Positions 34,559-46,356 are shown, counted from the stretch's first letter. The stretch: 64,000 bases of DNA from Methylobacter tundripaludum SV96 (GCF_000190755.2 NZ_JH109152.1:1342167-1406166), one strand, 5' to 3'. Notes: generated from the sequence alone by a model not told the origin. Numbers and translations: made by a program.

Positions 34559-35961
34559 ACCATTAGACTTACCTTACATGCAAATTCAACGCTGAAGGCG
34601 GCTACTAAATTTTTATATACGATTAATATAGCTTTCGAGATTGCCTTACACCCAACTTGCCAAACCAGGAGAAAGCCATTTTTGATACCATTAAAAAGCA
34701 AGATTAACCGCGCGAAACAATATTTTTTTCGCCTCTTTGGGGCGCTTCTTGACCGGCACTTTTTTAACACTCCGCCAGCCGTTTCCTTACTTCCCTCAAG
34801 ATCACATTTTAATGCCAAGTAGCTAAACTGTTTCCCCCGCATTACTAAGAGGAATGGCATTTCAGATGAAAGACAACATATAGCGCCGATCATCTCATAC
34901 AAGCAACCAGCCACTACCCAACATTCCTGTTTCTTTATTCATCGAACAGATTATGACAAACTATATAGAAGGCATGTTTTTTGACAGGGGGGGATACCCA
35001 GGCTTGACGCAAAAGTGATTTGAATAAGAGTTTTATTGTGGACAAACAGCATAGCGCCATTGAGTATCGATGCATGCAAACTACCTAACAGTCCTATGTA
35101 TCTCACAGCAATAGGACCAAGTTACTCGCTTAGCATGGAACAAATATATGATATTGTCAGTACCGGTTACATCAAAGTGGGTCCATCCATCCTCACCCGG
35201 AGATATGGTCTGTACATTGACTTAATTGACTACCAGCCTTGTTTATTTATCACATATTCCAAAATACAATGCCCGATAACTTATCCGCACTCATTGTAGA
35301 AAACATAAAAGCAGACATACCACCGCTATTTTTTACCATATCGCCATCCAAACAATTATTGAACAGGATTATTTACCTCATTCAGCATCTGTCTTTCAAA
35401 CTCGCTATCTACCTTCCAATATTTTTGAACGAAAAATGGCAGGCAAAATACCTATTTTGATGACCGAAAAAATTGACTGCACATCAAAAGATTTTTATGA
35501 GCGGTCACTTACAGCCCATAAAAAGAACTAATCTAGCCGACCCGACCCAGAACACGCAGGTCATAAGCACTGCCACTATACAAAGATTATTAGGCATGGA
35601 TAACGCAGTAATATTCTATAATACGCAGTTATGGAGACATAAAAATACCTCCCACTAGGCTTTAGTAGTTGTATTGCTGAATATTTTGTTACTGAATGGA
35701 GAAATCGATAAACATTGAGTTGGCAAGGTCTTATAGTAGCCCGCCAAATTGAATAGATGGATATAAGAAAACGTTTAGCCTCTCTATCACAGTCTACATG
35801 ATTTTTTATAATGACTATAATCCAGATTAAAATCTGGAGTTATGTATTTAAGATTAGGATTTGAATTTTATAAATTCAGCCCCTAATCATAAACGCAATA
35901 TTTCAGGTTTTAGAGGCTGATTATAATATTTAAAATTATTTTTTGCAGTCGAAAAACTGAA
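34559..35961. other. 1.4-kb gene-poor stretch
   Basis: No frame here looks like an intact gene. A minus-strand 152-codon frame (34456-34914) overlaps the exported-protein gene and is compositionally odd; plus-strand frames at 35036-35299 (TTG start), 35239-35460 and 35473-35658 overlap or follow each other as broken pieces. It may hold one or more decayed genes that I cannot identify. The last 140 bases contain hairpins that probably end the ribosomal transcript. Confidence 0.5.
35821..35887 (-). terminator. Two hairpins after rplQ, probable end of the ribosomal operon
   Basis: The first (outer arms 35853-35858 and 35882-35887, inner GAATTT/AAATTC stem) is imperfect; the second (arms 35821-35828 and 35831-35838) is a perfect 8-bp stem. 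They lie 75-140 bases after the rplQ stop in the direction of transcription, with AT-rich but not strictly U-rich tails. Confidence 0.45.
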
Positions 35962-36339
35962 TTAATCTTCTATCGTAGCGGTAGGTCTATCAACAAGCTC
36001 TACATAAGCCATCGGCGCATCATCACCGGGTCTAAATCCGCACTTCATAATACGCAAATATCCACCCGCTCTATTCTTGTAGCGAGGACCTAGCTCATTG
36101 AAAAGCTTAGTGACTACGTCACGATCACGCAACCGAGCGAAAGCAAGACGTCTTTTAGCGACGCTATCTTCTTTAGACAAAGTAATTAATGGCTCAGCAT
36201 AGCTTCTTAATTCTTTGGCTTTTGGTAAAGTTGTTTTTATTAATTCATGTTTGAATAATGAACTAACCATGTTACTAAATAGCGCCTTGCGATGGCTGCT
36301 ATTCATATTGAATTTTCTTCCGGATTTACGATGTCTCAT
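35962..36339 (-). CDS. rplQ: 50S ribosomal protein L17
   Basis: A 125-residue L17, starting [10 protein letters not shown] and containing [11 protein letters not shown] and the [21 protein letters not shown] block that ends the bacterial family. It binds 23S rRNA near the exit tunnel. It is the last gene of the alpha operon, 17 bases after rpoA, and the last of the whole ribosomal run; hairpins follow it. Confidence 0.97.
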   Translation of the reverse strand: MRHRKSGRKFNMNSSHRKALFSNMVSSLFKHELIKTTLPKAKELRSYAEPLITLSKEDSVAKRRLAFARLRDRDVVTKLFNELGPRYKNRAGGYLRIMKCGFRPGDDAPMAYVELVDRPTATIED

Positions 36340-36356
36340 TGTAAGAAGACCTAATG

Positions 36357-37370
36357 TTAGTGTGTTATTGCGTGAGTTTGATCTGCAAGGTTTTCAGGAG
36401 GCCAGTTTTCCAACCGCATACCTAAAGATAAACCTTTTAAAGCAAGAATGTCTTTTATTTCTGTTAAGGACTTTTTGCCAAGATTCGGAGTTTTTAATAA
36501 CTCAACTTCAGTACGTTGAATTAAGTCTCCAATATAAAAAATATTCTCGGCTTTTAAGCAGTTAGCAGAACGTACTGTTAACTCAAGATCATCTACTGGG
36601 CGAAGAAGAACGGGATCGAATATTTCTTCGACTTCAACTTCTTCCTCAGCAAGCTGATCATTTACTTTTTCAAAATCAACGAATACAGATAACTGATCAT
36701 GAAGTATCGTGGCAGCAAGCTTAATAGTCTCTTCTGGGTCAACTGTTCCGTTTGTTTCCAGTTCGATTACTAATTTGTCTAAATTAGTACGCTGCTCAAC
36801 ACGAGTACTTTCAACCTGATAAGCAACTTTGACTATCGGGCTATATGAAGCATCAAGCTGAAGCGCTCCAACAACAAGGCTATGCTCGGAATTTAATTTA
36901 CGAACACTTACTGGTTCGTAACCTCTTCCGCGACGCACCCTGATCTTCATATTTAAAACGCCAACCTGTGTCAGATTAGCGATTACCAAATCAGGATTAA
37001 TAATTTCCACATCATGCGGAAGTATAATATCGGCGGCGGTAACACAACCCGCCCCATGCTTTGAAAGAGTAAGTTCAACTTCATCTTTAGAATGAAGCAC
37101 AACCGCTAATTTTTTAAGATTCAGCAAAATATCAATCACATCTTCTTGAACACCCTCTATAGTGGTGTACTCATGAAGAACGCCTTCAATTTCAACGTCT
37201 GTAACTGCGCATCCAGGAATTGTAGACAACAACACTCGGCGCAATGCATTACCAATAGAATGACCAAATCCTCTTTCAAGAGGTTCAATAACAATCTTAG
37301 AATGATTAGGTGTTTTGCTTACAACCTCAACTAATCGGGGCTTCAGCAAGCCAGAAATAGAATTCTGCAT
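36357..37370 (-). CDS. rpoA: RNA polymerase alpha subunit
   Basis: A 337-residue alpha subunit. The N-terminal assembly domain has [21 protein letters not shown]; the C-terminal DNA- and activator-binding domain has [14 protein letters not shown] (the conserved UP-element-binding arginine region) and [13 protein letters not shown]. It dimerises to seed polymerase assembly with RpoB and RpoC, also encoded in this window. The gene lies 21 bases after rpsD, as is usual in the alpha operon. Confidence 0.98.
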   Translation of the reverse strand: MQNSISGLLKPRLVEVVSKTPNHSKIVIEPLERGFGHSIGNALRRVLLSTIPGCAVTDVEIEGVLHEYTTIEGVQEDVIDILLNLKKLAVVLHSKDEVELTLSKHGAGCVTAADIILPHDVEIINPDLVIANLTQVGVLNMKIRVRRGRGYEPVSVRKLNSEHSLVVGALQLDASYSPIVKVAYQVESTRVEQRTNLDKLVIELETNGTVDPEETIKLAATILHDQLSVFVDFEKVNDQLAEEEVEVEEIFDPVLLRPVDDLELTVRSANCLKAENIFYIGDLIQRTEVELLKTPNLGKKSLTEIKDILALKGLSLGMRLENWPPENLADQTHAITH

Positions 37371-37391
37371 TTATATCCCTCAAAACTACGA

Positions 37392-38012
37392 TTATTTAGA
37401 GTAAAGCTCAACTACCAACTGCTCATTTATATCACTACCCAAATCTACACGATCTGGCAGAGAGCTAAAAGTACCTGACATTGATTTAGAATTAACTTCA
37501 ACCCAAGAAGGGAATCCATACTGCTCAGTTACAACTAAAGCATCAACAATTCTTTGTTGCTTTTTCGCTTTCTCTCTAACGGTAAGAACATCACCTGGAG
37601 AAACCTGATAAGAAGGGACGTTGATCAAAACATTATTCACCTGAATAGATTTATGACTAACCAACTGACGAGCTTCTGCCCGAGTCGAAGCAAAACCCAT
37701 ACGGTACACAACGTTATCTAATCTTGACTCTAAAAGATTTAACAAATTCTGACCTGTTGCACCTTTCTTCAAATCTGCCGTTTTATAGTAGTTTCTGAAT
37801 TGTTTTTCTAAAATGCCGTATATTCTGCGTAAGCGCTGCTTAGCTCTCAACTGAATAGCGTAATCCGAACTTCTTGCGCGCTTAGTACCATGCTGACCAG
37901 GGCGCTGATCTAATTTACACTTATTTTCTAAAGACTTCCCTCTGCTTTTTAAAAACAGATCGGTGCCTTCTCTTCGACTTAATTTACAGGTAGGCCCAAG
38001 ATATCTTGCCAT
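37392..38012 (-). CDS. rpsD: 30S ribosomal protein S4
   Basis: A 206-residue S4, a primary 16S rRNA binder in body assembly. The N-terminus is [19 protein letters not shown] and the S4 RNA-binding fold includes [23 protein letters not shown] in consecutive segments. In enterics S4 represses translation of the alpha operon; its position between rpsK and rpoA allows the same here. Confidence 0.97.
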   Translation of the reverse strand: MARYLGPTCKLSRREGTDLFLKSRGKSLENKCKLDQRPGQHGTKRARSSDYAIQLRAKQRLRRIYGILEKQFRNYYKTADLKKGATGQNLLNLLESRLDNVVYRMGFASTRAEARQLVSHKSIQVNNVLINVPSYQVSPGDVLTVREKAKKQQRIVDALVVTEQYGFPSWVEVNSKSMSGTFSSLPDRVDLGSDINEQLVVELYSK

Positions 38013-38031
38013 AACAAACTACTCCAGATTT

Positions 38032-38418
38032 TTATACGCGGCGTTTTTTCGGCGGACGACATCCATTATGAGGAATTGGCGTCACATCAACAATATTATT
38101 TATTTTGAATCCCAAATTATTCAGAGAACGCACTGCAGATTCGCGCCCCGGACCAGGACCTTTAATCATGACATCAAGGTTTTTCATGCCAAACTCCAAA
38201 GCAACAGAACCCGCCTTTTCAGCCGCGACTTGCGCAGCGAATGGCGTGCTTTTTCTGGACCCACGAAAACCAGATCCTCCTGATGTTGCCCAAGAAAGAG
38301 CATTACCTTTTCTATCTGTGATAGTTATGATCGTATTATTAAAAGAAGCATGTACATGCACTATGCCATCAGCAACTTCTTTTTTTATACGTTTTCTAGA
38401 ACGATTTTGACTCGCCAT
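38032..38418 (-). CDS. rpsK: 30S ribosomal protein S11
   Basis: A 128-residue S11 of the platform. It contains [21 protein letters not shown] and the conserved C-terminal [18 protein letters not shown]. It lies 19 bases before rpsD and 26 after rpsM in the alpha operon. Length and motifs are normal. Confidence 0.97.
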   Translation of the reverse strand: MASQNRSRKRIKKEVADGIVHVHASFNNTIITITDRKGNALSWATSGGSGFRGSRKSTPFAAQVAAEKAGSVALEFGMKNLDVMIKGPGPGRESAVRSLNNLGFKINNIVDVTPIPHNGCRPPKKRRV

Positions 38419-38444
38419 TTACTTCAACCTCTTAAAGGAATATC

Positions 38445-38801
38445 TTATTTTCTAATTGCCTTACGCGGGCCTTTTCGAGTACGAGCATTAGTTCTCGTTC
38501 TCTGCCCTCTTAAAGGCAATCCTCTACGATGTCTTATTCCGCGATAGCAACCCAGATCCATCAAACGCTTGATATTCATTGAAACTTCACGACGCAGATC
38601 ACCTTCCACTGTCATCTTCGAAACCACATTACGAATGGCTTCTAATTGCTCTTCAGTCAGCTCTTTTATTTTAATCGAAGGCGTTATACCCACTTCAACA
38701 CAAATTTCACTTGCAGTTTGACGACCAACACCATAAATAGCAGTCAACGCAATCACCGCATGTTTATGATCTGGTATATTTATCCCGGCAATACGCGCCA
38801 T
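38445..38801 (-). CDS. rpsM: 30S ribosomal protein S13
   Basis: A 118-residue S13 of the 30S head, contacting tRNA and the 50S subunit. It starts [13 protein letters not shown] and has the helix-two-turn-helix region and the basic C-terminus ([15 protein letters not shown]). It opens the alpha operon, 75 bases after rpmJ; that gap is AT-rich and could hold an internal promoter or regulatory leader, but I see no clear signal. Confidence 0.97.
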   Translation of the reverse strand: MARIAGINIPDHKHAVIALTAIYGVGRQTASEICVEVGITPSIKIKELTEEQLEAIRNVVSKMTVEGDLRREVSMNIKRLMDLGCYRGIRHRRGLPLRGQRTRTNARTRKGPRKAIRK

Positions 38802-38876
38802 CTAGATACTCCCCTTGATATTGCTCTAAAGTTAAGCGCCAAATTATAACATGTATAAAAAATGACGCAACAATTA

Positions 38877-38990
38877 TTATCCTTGTCGTTGCTTATGTTT
38901 TCCGTCTTCACAGATAACCCTGACAACACCATTTCTTTTTACAACTTTACATTTTCTACAAATCTTTTTTACAGAGGCACGAACTTTCAC
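38877..38990 (-). CDS. rpmJ: 50S ribosomal protein L36 (GTG start)
   Basis: A 37-residue protein read from a GTG at 38990, with AGGAG upstream. The sequence begins [14 protein letters not shown] and ends [10 protein letters not shown]. Cysteines 11, 14 and 27 and histidine 32 make the zinc-binding (C+) form of L36. The gene is small and starts with GTG, so simple ATG-based calling misses it. It lies between secY and rpsM, the standard end of the spc operon. Confidence 0.95.
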   Translation of the reverse strand: MKVRASVKKICRKCKVVKRNGVVRVICEDGKHKQRQG

Positions 38991-39022
38991 AACTAACTCC
39001 TAGACTGCTCTTGTGCAATAAT

Positions 39023-40345
39023 TTATTTTTTTAGATTGGCTTTTTTCATTAAGCCATCATACTGCTGGGACATAACATGAGTTTGCATCTGAGAGATGAA
39101 ATCCATTACAACCACTACAATAATCAATAAAGATGTTCCTCCAAAATAAAATGGAACATTCCAGTAAACAATCAAAAACTCAGGCAATAAACATACAAGT
39201 GTAATATAAAATGCGCCAGTTAATGTTAGTCGGGTCATCACTTTATCGATATAAGAACTCGTTTGAAGACCAGGCCTTATTCCAGGTAAAAATGCACCCG
39301 ATTTCTTTAAATTTTCAGCAGTTTCTTTTGAATTAAACACCAAAGCGGTATAAAAGAAACAAAAGAAAACAATAGCCGTCGCATAAAAAATAACGTAAAC
39401 AGGCTGACCAGGAGACAACATGGTGGCGACGTCCTGAAGCCAAGTAAAGCCTTCGCTATTTCCAAACCATCCGGCAATAGTCGCAGGAAATAAAATTATA
39501 CTGGATGCAAAGATAGGCGGTATTACACCAGCCATATTAAGCTTTAAAGGCAAAAAACTACTTTGCCCAGCATACATCTTACGGCCTTGTTGCCTTTTAG
39601 GGTAATTAATAAGAATCCTTCTCTGCCCTCTCTCAACAAAAACCACCAACGCGGTTACGGAAATTGATAACAAAAACAATAATATGATAAATGCCCCATT
39701 CATTTCACCGGTTCTTGCCAACTCTAAAGTACCGCCAATTGCTTTTGGCAAGCCAGAAACTATACCCGCAAAGATGATGAGAGAAATACCATTACCAATT
39801 CCCCGCTCTGTAACTTGCTCACCCAGCCACATCAAAAAAACAGTACCGGCAACCAAAGTAACGGTTGTAATAACGATAAAACTCATACCTGGACTCAAGA
39901 CCACAGAAAGCCCACCAGCCGTTTGATTTTGCAATGCTAGAGAAATACCAATCGCCTGAAAAGTCGCTAAAACGACAGTACCAAATCGAGTGTACTGTGA
40001 AATCTTACGCCGACCCGACTCCCCCTCTTTTTTTAGCTGCTCCATTGCAGGAATAACAACTGTCATCAATTGCATAATAATTGATGCTGAAATATAAGGC
40101 ATTATGCCCAATGCAAATAAGCTTAAACGCATCAAAGCACCACCCGAGAACATGTTAAACATATCCAAGATTGATCCGCTTTGCTGCTCAAACATTACAG
40201 CAAGTGCCTTAGGATCTATTCCAGGCACAGGAATATGGGCACCGACTCTGTATACAAAAAAAGCTCCCAAAACAAAAAGCAACCTAGCTTTAAGCTCTGA
40301 AAAACCGCCGACCTTCCCAGACACCTGCGCTCTTGATGTACTCAC
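39023..40345 (-). CDS. secY: Protein translocase subunit SecY
   Basis: A 440-residue inner-membrane channel protein with about ten transmembrane segments. Signals are [11 protein letters not shown] at the first helix, [15 protein letters not shown] and the cytoplasmic loop [16 protein letters not shown]. It forms the pore of the Sec translocon with SecE and SecG, encoded elsewhere. It starts immediately after the rplO stop, at the end of the spc operon, as usual. Confidence 0.98.
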   Translation of the reverse strand: MSTSRAQVSGKVGGFSELKARLLFVLGAFFVYRVGAHIPVPGIDPKALAVMFEQQSGSILDMFNMFSGGALMRLSLFALGIMPYISASIIMQLMTVVIPAMEQLKKEGESGRRKISQYTRFGTVVLATFQAIGISLALQNQTAGGLSVVLSPGMSFIVITTVTLVAGTVFLMWLGEQVTERGIGNGISLIIFAGIVSGLPKAIGGTLELARTGEMNGAFIILLFLLSISVTALVVFVERGQRRILINYPKRQQGRKMYAGQSSFLPLKLNMAGVIPPIFASSIILFPATIAGWFGNSEGFTWLQDVATMLSPGQPVYVIFYATAIVFFCFFYTALVFNSKETAENLKKSGAFLPGIRPGLQTSSYIDKVMTRLTLTGAFYITLVCLLPEFLIVYWNVPFYFGGTSLLIIVVVVMDFISQMQTHVMSQQYDGLMKKANLKK

Positions 40346-40780
40346 TTAAACCTCTACTTTGCCGCCAGCAGCTTCAATAGATTCTTTGGCACCACCGGTT
40401 ACTTTTATTCCTTTAATCGTAACAGCCTTACTCAACACACCAGACTTTATTATTTTAGCTTTCTTTGTAAACGCAGGAACAATATTGGCGTCAATCAGCG
40501 TCTTAAGATCAATTACATCAGCATTTAAACCATCGAGCTCGTTCAGCCTAACCTCGGCCGAATATTTGCTAATTAATGAAGTGAATCCAATCTTAGGTAA
40601 TCGACGCTGCAAAGGCATCTGACCACCTTCGAAACCAACTTTATGAAAGCCGCCACTACGAGCCTTTTGCCCTTTATGCCCTCTTCCACAAGTCTTACCA
40701 AGCGTGCAGCCAATACCCCGACCTACTCGTTTAGATTTTTTTCGAGCCCCTTCACTTGAACGGATTGTATTTAAAAACAT
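40346..40780 (-). CDS. rplO: 50S ribosomal protein L15
   Basis: A 144-residue L15, a late-assembly protein of the large subunit. The glycine- and basic-rich N-terminus ([24 protein letters not shown] in short blocks) and [15 protein letters not shown] are typical. Its start overlaps the rpmD stop by one base (TAATG). Confidence 0.97.
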   Translation of the reverse strand: MFLNTIRSSEGARKKSKRVGRGIGCTLGKTCGRGHKGQKARSGGFHKVGFEGGQMPLQRRLPKIGFTSLISKYSAEVRLNELDGLNADVIDLKTLIDANIVPAFTKKAKIIKSGVLSKAVTIKGIKVTGGAKESIEAAGGKVEV

Positions 40781-40965
40781 TACACTTCCTCGAATTTTAG
40801 CATGTACGATACTTTGTTTATCATACCGCGGTTTTCAGGCGTATTGAGCACCACAACCGTCTGGTTGATTTTACGCAATCCCAAACCTTTTAGACAGGCT
40901 TGGTGACGTGGTAAACGTCCAAATCTGCTTTTTATCATCGTAACACTTATTTCATTGCTAGCCAT
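40780..40965 (-). CDS. rpmD: 50S ribosomal protein L30
   Basis: A 61-residue L30 with the family core [20 protein letters not shown] and [15 protein letters not shown]. It has the short bacterial form. It sits between rpsE and rplO with a one-base overlap to the latter. Confidence 0.96.
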   Translation of the reverse strand: MASNEISVTMIKSRFGRLPRHQACLKGLGLRKINQTVVVLNTPENRGMINKVSYMLKFEEV

Positions 40966-40970
40966 TACTA

Positions 40971-41477
40971 CTACCCAATAATCTGTTCAACTGATAAGCC
41001 GCGTTTTGCAGCTATTTGGTTAGCACTATGCATTCCCGTAAGACCATTAATAGTTGCCCTAACGACATTAATAGGATTACTAGTTCCGATGCATTTAGCT
41101 AATACGTTATGAACTCCAACTACTTCAAATACCGCTCTCATTGCCCCACCAGCAATAATGCCTGTACCTTCCGAAGCGGGCTGCATATAAACTTTAGCAG
41201 CTCCAGTTGTATTCATAATAGGATATTGCAACGTGTCGCCTTTCAAAGAAACTTTACGCATATTTTTACGCGCTTGCTCCAAAGACTTCTGGATTGCAAT
41301 AGGCACTTCGCGGGCTTTGCTAACACCGTATCCAACTCGACCCTCACCATCACCAACTACTGTTAGCGCTGTGAAGCCAAAAACCCTACCGCCTTTTACA
41401 ACTTTTGCAACACGCCTTACATTAACTAACTTTTCTTGCAAACCATCTGCACTAACCTGAGAAGGTGCTGTAGACAT
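40971..41477 (-). CDS. rpsE: 30S ribosomal protein S5
   Basis: A 168-residue S5, important for translational fidelity and helicase activity at the mRNA entry. It has [20 protein letters not shown] and [18 protein letters not shown], and the C-terminal [10 protein letters not shown]. It is five bases before rpmD in the spc operon. Confidence 0.97.
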   Translation of the reverse strand: MSTAPSQVSADGLQEKLVNVRRVAKVVKGGRVFGFTALTVVGDGEGRVGYGVSKAREVPIAIQKSLEQARKNMRKVSLKGDTLQYPIMNTTGAAKVYMQPASEGTGIIAGGAMRAVFEVVGVHNVLAKCIGTSNPINVVRATINGLTGMHSANQIAAKRGLSVEQIIG

Positions 41478-41486
41478 TTTATTCCC

Positions 41487-41840
41487 CTAAAATTTCAAAC
41501 CGGCTTCACGTGCCGCATCAGCCAATGCCTTAACGCGACCATGATATTTAAATCCTGAACGATCAAAAGCAACTTCGGAAACCCCAGCAGCAATTGCTTT
41601 TTGTGCAATAAATTTCCCTACCTCAGCTGCAGCGATTACATTTCCAGTGTTTTTTAATGTCGATTTAATTTCAGCCTGAGTTGTTGATGCACTTGCTAAA
41701 GTCGTCGTTCCATCAGCACTAATAACTTGAGCGTAAATATGTTGCGAAGTTTTGTGAATTGACAATCGTGTTGTGCTTAATTTCTTAATTTTGCTACGCA
41801 ATTTTAATGCGCGCTTCATACGAGCTTGTTTCTTATCCAT
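41487..41840 (-). CDS. rplR: 50S ribosomal protein L18
   Basis: A 117-residue L18 that binds 5S rRNA. The family core ([43 protein letters not shown]) is intact. It lies nine bases before rpsE in the spc operon. Confidence 0.97.
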   Translation of the reverse strand: MDKKQARMKRALKLRSKIKKLSTTRLSIHKTSQHIYAQVISADGTTTLASASTTQAEIKSTLKNTGNVIAAAEVGKFIAQKAIAAGVSEVAFDRSGFKYHGRVKALADAAREAGLKF

Positions 41841-41849
41841 TTCGCTACC

Positions 41850-42383
41850 TTACTTCTTCTTAGCTTCTTTTCTTGCAACATGTTCATCAGCGTATCTGAC
41901 ACCCTTACCTTTGTATGGCTCAGGTGGACGATATGCTCTAATTTTCGCAGCAACTTCACCTACCAACTGCTTGTCGCTTCCCTTAATTAATATTTCCGTT
42001 TGACTAGGCGTTTCAACAAAAACGCCAGCCGGAACTTCAAAATCAACTGGATGGGAAAAACCAAGGGCTAGATTGAGTATATTTCCCTTAGCCTGCGCTC
42101 TATAGCCCACGCCAATCAGGGTTAATTTCTTTTCAAAACCTGCGGAGACACCAATAACCATGTTGCTTACGATTGCTCTAGCTGTTCCAGCTTGAGCAGT
42201 AGCTTTTTTATCATCTTTATCCCACTGAACCTGAATTACGTTATCCGTAATACCAAGACTAACAGCTGAATTAATATCATAAGATAATTGACCATTGCTT
42301 CCTTTTACGGTCACATTATTACCCTCTAGCTTTATATCCACACCACTTGGGATAATTACTGGAGCCTTAGCAATTCTTGACAT
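41850..42383 (-). CDS. rplF: 50S ribosomal protein L6
   Basis: A 177-residue L6 near the factor-binding site. It starts [16 protein letters not shown] and has the family signature [14 protein letters not shown] near the C-terminus. It lies nine bases before rplR. Length and motifs are normal. Confidence 0.97.
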   Translation of the reverse strand: MSRIAKAPVIIPSGVDIKLEGNNVTVKGSNGQLSYDINSAVSLGITDNVIQVQWDKDDKKATAQAGTARAIVSNMVIGVSAGFEKKLTLIGVGYRAQAKGNILNLALGFSHPVDFEVPAGVFVETPSQTEILIKGSDKQLVGEVAAKIRAYRPPEPYKGKGVRYADEHVARKEAKKK

Positions 42384-42398
42384 AACCTGACCTACACT

Positions 42399-42794
42399 TT
42401 AACAAACAGTACAAATGACTTCACCGCCATGTCCAATTGAACGAGCAGCTCTATCGGTCATAACACCATTCGATGTTGATACGATAGCAATCCCTAGCCC
42501 GCCAAGAACTTTTGGCAATTCATCCTTAGATTTATAAATACGTAAACCAGGTTTACTAATTCTTTTAATATTTTCAATTACAGGAGCTCCCTTATAGTAC
42601 TTCAACTCAATAGTCATTTCTGTATGACTGCCGACTGTTTCCATAGAATAACCTGTTATAAAACCTTCTTCTTTTAACACCTTGGCAATAGACACTTTCA
42701 ATTTTGACGAAGGCTGCTTAACGATTTTTTTGCCAGCAGATTGACCGTTTCTGATTCGGGTCAGCATATCTGCGACTGGGTCTGTCATACTCAT
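42399..42794 (-). CDS. rpsH: 30S ribosomal protein S8
   Basis: A 131-residue S8, a primary 16S rRNA-binding protein and, in enterics, the translational repressor of the spc operon. It starts [17 protein letters not shown] and ends with the [20 protein letters not shown] region. It lies 15 bases before rplF. Confidence 0.97.
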   Translation of the reverse strand: MSMTDPVADMLTRIRNGQSAGKKIVKQPSSKLKVSIAKVLKEEGFITGYSMETVGSHTEMTIELKYYKGAPVIENIKRISKPGLRIYKSKDELPKVLGGLGIAIVSTSNGVMTDRAARSIGHGGEVICTVC

Positions 42795-42827
42795 CTTATA
42801 ATCTCTCTAAACTTGATCTAAAAGATC

Positions 42828-43133
42828 TTACCAACTTGCCTTTACCAAGCCTGGCACATCGCCACGCATTGTTGCTTCTCTTAGCTTATTTCGACTAAGG
42901 CCAAACTTACGGTAATAACCATGCGGACGTCCGGTTAAATTACAACGGTTACGAACTCTTGATGCACTAGAGTCTCTCGGTAATTTTTGAAGTTGTAAAT
43001 GAGCAGATTCTTTATCTTCAAATGTGGCACTCGGATCTCTGATAATTTCTTTCAAAGATTTACGTTTGACATCATATTTTTGTACTAATTTTTTACGCTT
43101 GTCTTCTCGCGCAATCATTGATTTTTTTGCCAT
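42828..43133 (-). CDS. rpsN: 30S ribosomal protein S14 (zinc-free form)
   Basis: A 101-residue S14 of the long form: there is no CxxC pair, and the C-terminal [19 protein letters not shown] is typical. It binds the 30S head. It lies between rplE and rpsH. The long, zinc-free form supports a gammaproteobacterial source. Confidence 0.97.
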   Translation of the reverse strand: MAKKSMIAREDKRKKLVQKYDVKRKSLKEIIRDPSATFEDKESAHLQLQKLPRDSSASRVRNRCNLTGRPHGYYRKFGLSRNKLREATMRGDVPGLVKASW

Positions 43134-43146
43134 TTTAACGCGCCCT

Positions 43147-43686
43147 TTAGTTCTTAAATGGAAAATTAAAAAGCTTCAACAAAGCCAAACCTTCTTCGTT
43201 AGTTTGAGCCGTTGTTGTGATAGTTATATCCATGCCGCGCAACGTGTCAATTTTGTCATAATCAATTTCCGGGAAAATGATTTGCTCTTTAACACCCATA
43301 GAATAATTACCACGCCCATCAAAGCTTTTAGGGCTCAATCCTCTAAAATCACGGATTCGAGGAATAGAAATACTTATTAAACGATCTAAAAATTCATACA
43401 TCCTATCGCTACGCAAAGTAACCTTGCAACCTATTGGCATATCGTCACGAATTTTAAAACCCGCGATTGATTTTCTTGCCAGCGTAACAACTGGTTTTTG
43501 ACCGGAAATTTTTTCCATGTCGCTAACTGCGGATTGCAAGACTTTTTTATCAGCAACGGCACCACCAACACCCATATTGAGTGTTATTTTTGTAATTCGC
43601 GGCGCCTGCATAACAGAGTTATAAGCAAATTGCTCTACTAATGCTGGAAGGATTTTTTCTTTATATACGGTTTCTAGTCTAGCCAT
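43147..43686 (-). CDS. rplE: 50S ribosomal protein L5
   Basis: A 179-residue L5 that binds 5S rRNA and contacts tRNA in the P site. It has [36 protein letters not shown] and [10 protein letters not shown]. It lies 15 bases after rplX in the spc operon. Confidence 0.97.
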   Translation of the reverse strand: MARLETVYKEKILPALVEQFAYNSVMQAPRITKITLNMGVGGAVADKKVLQSAVSDMEKISGQKPVVTLARKSIAGFKIRDDMPIGCKVTLRSDRMYEFLDRLISISIPRIRDFRGLSPKSFDGRGNYSMGVKEQIIFPEIDYDKIDTLRGMDITITTTAQTNEEGLALLKLFNFPFKN

Positions 43687-43701
43687 GATTTTTATCTACA
43701 C

Positions 43702-44019
43702 CTATACATCAACAACTTCATTTGTTGACTTAAAATATCTGACTTTTTTTCCATCTTCTAGAAACTTAAAGCCGACACGATCCGCTTTCTTGGTCTCAGG
43801 ATTATATAATCCTATATTGGAAATATTAATCGGCATATCCTTGACAATAATTCCACCTGAAACACCAGCATTTGGATTTGGTTTTTGGTTCTTTTTAACC
43901 TGGTTGATTCCCTCAACTAAAACCTTATTATCCTTTAAAACCTTGCTTACCCTACCACTTTTACCTTTATCCTTACCGGTACGAACGATAACTTCATCGC
44001 CTTGCTTAATTCTTTGCAT
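43702..44019 (-). CDS. rplX: 50S ribosomal protein L24
   Basis: A 105-residue L24, an assembly initiator. The KOW motif region is [20 protein letters not shown], and the C-terminus has [18 protein letters not shown]. It lies 14 bases after rplN. Confidence 0.97.
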   Translation of the reverse strand: MQRIKQGDEVIVRTGKDKGKSGRVSKVLKDNKVLVEGINQVKKNQKPNPNAGVSGGIIVKDMPINISNIGLYNPETKKADRVGFKFLEDGKKVRYFKSTNEVVDV

Positions 44020-44033
44020 TTTTAAACCCTACC

Positions 44034-44402
44034 TTATAAAACTTCAGGAGCTAACGAGATGATTTTCATAAATCTCTCGCCTCTGAGCTCACGTGTTACA
44101 GGGCCGAAAATGCGTGTACCAAGTGGCTGTAAATTATTATTCAGAATAACTGCTGCGTTACCATCAAAGCGGATAACTGAACCATCCGGTCTGCGAACGC
44201 CTTTACGAGTCCTAACAACCAATGCGTTATAAACTTCGCCTTTTTTAACCCTTCCTCGTGGTATAGCGTCTTTAATACTGACCTTGATGATATCACCAAT
44301 GCCTGCATAGCGCCTATGAGACCCACCCAACACTTTGATACACATGACCCTTTTTGCACCGCTATTATCGGCGACGTCAAGGTTAGTTTGCATCTGAATC
44401 AT
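44034..44402 (-). CDS. rplN: 50S ribosomal protein L14
   Basis: A 122-residue L14 that contacts the 30S subunit. It starts [19 protein letters not shown] and ends with [14 protein letters not shown]. It opens the spc group, 42 bases after rpsQ, with no visible promoter in that gap. Confidence 0.97.
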   Translation of the reverse strand: MIQMQTNLDVADNSGAKRVMCIKVLGGSHRRYAGIGDIIKVSIKDAIPRGRVKKGEVYNALVVRTRKGVRRPDGSVIRFDGNAAVILNNNLQPLGTRIFGPVTRELRGERFMKIISLAPEVL

Positions 44403-44444
44403 GATTTATTCCTAATTATCTGTTTATTAAATAGCCTAGTGATG

Positions 44445-44708
44445 CTATTTGTTGGCGCTTTCTAAGACCTGAACCAACATGAAGGTTTTATTCTTAGACA
44501 TAGGTCTGCATGATGTAATCGATACTACGTCGCCTTCATGGCAAATATTTTGTTCATCATGAGCCATCATTTTAGTTGAACGCTTAATGTATTTACCGTA
44601 AACAGGGTGCTTTACAACTCGCTCAACCAAAACTGTAATGGTTTTGTTCATTTTATTACTAACAACCCGACCAGTGATAGTCCGCAATTTAGGTACATTT
44701 TCACTCAT
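44445..44708 (-). CDS. rpsQ: 30S ribosomal protein S17
   Basis: An 87-residue S17 with the OB-fold signature [20 protein letters not shown] and [11 protein letters not shown]-like C-terminal loop (here [14 protein letters not shown]). It is the last gene of the S10 group, one base after rpmC. Confidence 0.96.
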   Translation of the reverse strand: MSENVPKLRTITGRVVSNKMNKTITVLVERVVKHPVYGKYIKRSTKMMAHDEQNICHEGDVVSITSCRPMSKNKTFMLVQVLESANK

Positions 44709-44709
44709 T

Positions 44710-44901
44710 TTATGCGCTCGCCATTTCGTTTAATATGGTATGGATACGTGCCACATCACGCCTAACCTTTTTCACTTGATCCGGTTTAGACAGCTGACCT
44801 GTACCTTTTTGCATTTTAAGATTAAATTGTTCACGCGACAATTCGAGCAACATTGATCCTAATTCGTCTTTAGATTTTTGGCGTAATTCACTTACTTTCA
44901 T
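44710..44901 (-). CDS. rpmC: 50S ribosomal protein L29
   Basis: A 63-residue helical L29 at the tunnel exit. It contains [20 protein letters not shown] and [12 protein letters not shown]. Its start overlaps the rplP stop by one base. Confidence 0.96.
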   Translation of the reverse strand: MKVSELRQKSKDELGSMLLELSREQFNLKMQKGTGQLSKPDQVKKVRRDVARIHTILNEMASA

Positions 44902-45314
44902 TACATTATTGTCCGAGCAGTAAAAAGTGTTTTCAAAGGTAACTTGGCAGCACCTAAAGCAAATGCTTCACGAGCCAACTCCTCAGAAACACCCTGTATT
45001 TCATACAACATAGTTCCAGGCTTAACCTGAGCAACCCAGTATTCTACACTACCTTTTCCTTTTCCCATACGAACTTCTAATGGTTTTTTGGTAATTGGCT
45101 TGTCTGGGAAGATTCTAATCCATATTTTACCGCCACGCTTGACATGCCGGGTAATAGTTCTACGGGCTGATTCAATTTGACGAGCAGTAAGTCTGCCACG
45201 CTCGACTGATTTAAGGCCAAAATCACCAAAACTTACTGATGAGCCACGTACGGCAGTACCGTTATTTCTGCCTTTATGTTGTTTACGGAACTTGGTTCTT
45301 TTAGGTTGAAGCAT
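44901..45314 (-). CDS. rplP: 50S ribosomal protein L16
   Basis: A 137-residue L16 near the peptidyl-transferase centre. It starts [17 protein letters not shown] and has [20 protein letters not shown] and [14 protein letters not shown]. It lies 17 bases after rpsC and overlaps rpmC by one base. Confidence 0.97.
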   Translation of the reverse strand: MLQPKRTKFRKQHKGRNNGTAVRGSSVSFGDFGLKSVERGRLTARQIESARRTITRHVKRGGKIWIRIFPDKPITKKPLEVRMGKGKGSVEYWVAQVKPGTMLYEIQGVSEELAREAFALGAAKLPLKTLFTARTIM

Positions 45315-45331
45315 TTTCTCTATCCCTTCAA

Positions 45332-46003
45332 CTATTTTTTAGATTCTGAATTAATGGAGGCTATATGAGCATCCATATCGAATACCTCACCTTTGAATAT
45401 CCACACCTTAATGCCGATAATTCCGTAGGTAGTATGTGCTTCAGCGGTTGCGTAATCAATGTCTGCCCGTAATGTATGCAGAGGAACCCGTCCCTCCCTA
45501 TACCATTCGCTTCTAGCAATTTCAGCGCCATTTAACCGACCGCCAACATTGATCTTTATACCTTCAGCACCTAATCGCATTGTATTAGTTACAGCGCGCT
45601 TCATTGCTCGACGATACATAATTCTTTTTTCGAGTTGCTGAGCAACACCTTCAGCAACTAACTGGGCATCCAGCTCAGGCTTTCTAATCTCTTCAACATT
45701 AAGCTGCACAGGAATGCCCATTATCTTCGACACTGCCTGTCTTAACGCTTCAATATCTTCGCCCTTTTTACCAATTACAATACCTGGCCTTGCCGTATGT
45801 ATTGTAATATGCGCATTATTCGGTGGACGGTTAATCTGAATACGACTTACAGAAGCATGAGCTAATTTTTTCTTGATATAGTCTCTGACTGTCAAGTCTT
45901 GGTGCAGGAAAACAGAATAATCCTGACTACTCGCATACCATCTTGAATTCCAATCTTTTACAATACCAAGGCGTATACCTGTTGGATGTACCTTTTGACC
46001 CAT
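45332..46003 (-). CDS. rpsC: 30S ribosomal protein S3
   Basis: A 223-residue S3 at the mRNA entry channel. It starts [20 protein letters not shown] and has the KH-domain motif [14 protein letters not shown] and the C-terminal [20 protein letters not shown]. It lies nine bases after rplV. Confidence 0.97.
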   Translation of the reverse strand: MGQKVHPTGIRLGIVKDWNSRWYASSQDYSVFLHQDLTVRDYIKKKLAHASVSRIQINRPPNNAHITIHTARPGIVIGKKGEDIEALRQAVSKIMGIPVQLNVEEIRKPELDAQLVAEGVAQQLEKRIMYRRAMKRAVTNTMRLGAEGIKINVGGRLNGAEIARSEWYREGRVPLHTLRADIDYATAEAHTTYGIIGIKVWIFKGEVFDMDAHIASINSESKK

Positions 46004-46012
46004 TTTCTGCCC

Positions 46013-46348
46013 CTACTCGTATTCTGCGACTTTAACTGTAATATGGCAGGTTCTTTTAAGGATATGATTTGCACGTCCTTTAGCTCTTGCCTTGAATCTT
46101 TTCATGGTCGCCCCTTCATTTACATAAACGGTTGACACTTTTAATTCGTCAATATCTGCACTTTCATTATGTTCCGCATTAGCGATAGCAGATTCAAGAA
46201 TTTTTTTTATAATCGCAGCAGCTTTTTTTGAGCTAAACTTCAATAAGTTTAGCGCCTTTTCAACTGGCAAGCCACGAATCTGATCGCCTACTAACCGCGC
46301 CTTTTGCGCAGACAGCGGAGCATTTTTTAATTTTGCTGAAACTTCCAT
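46013..46348 (-). CDS. rplV: 50S ribosomal protein L22
   Basis: A 111-residue L22 lining the exit tunnel. It has [20 protein letters not shown] and the tunnel loop [15 protein letters not shown]. The loop has no duplication or deletion of the kind linked to macrolide resistance. It lies eight bases after rpsS. Confidence 0.97.
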   Translation of the reverse strand: MEVSAKLKNAPLSAQKARLVGDQIRGLPVEKALNLLKFSSKKAAAIIKKILESAIANAEHNESADIDELKVSTVYVNEGATMKRFKARAKGRANHILKRTCHITVKVAEYE

Positions 46349-46356
46349 AACACAAC

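Noticed and set aside
34456-34914. 152-codon minus-strand frame
   Set aside because: Antisense to the exported-protein gene, odd composition, no ribosome-binding site seen.
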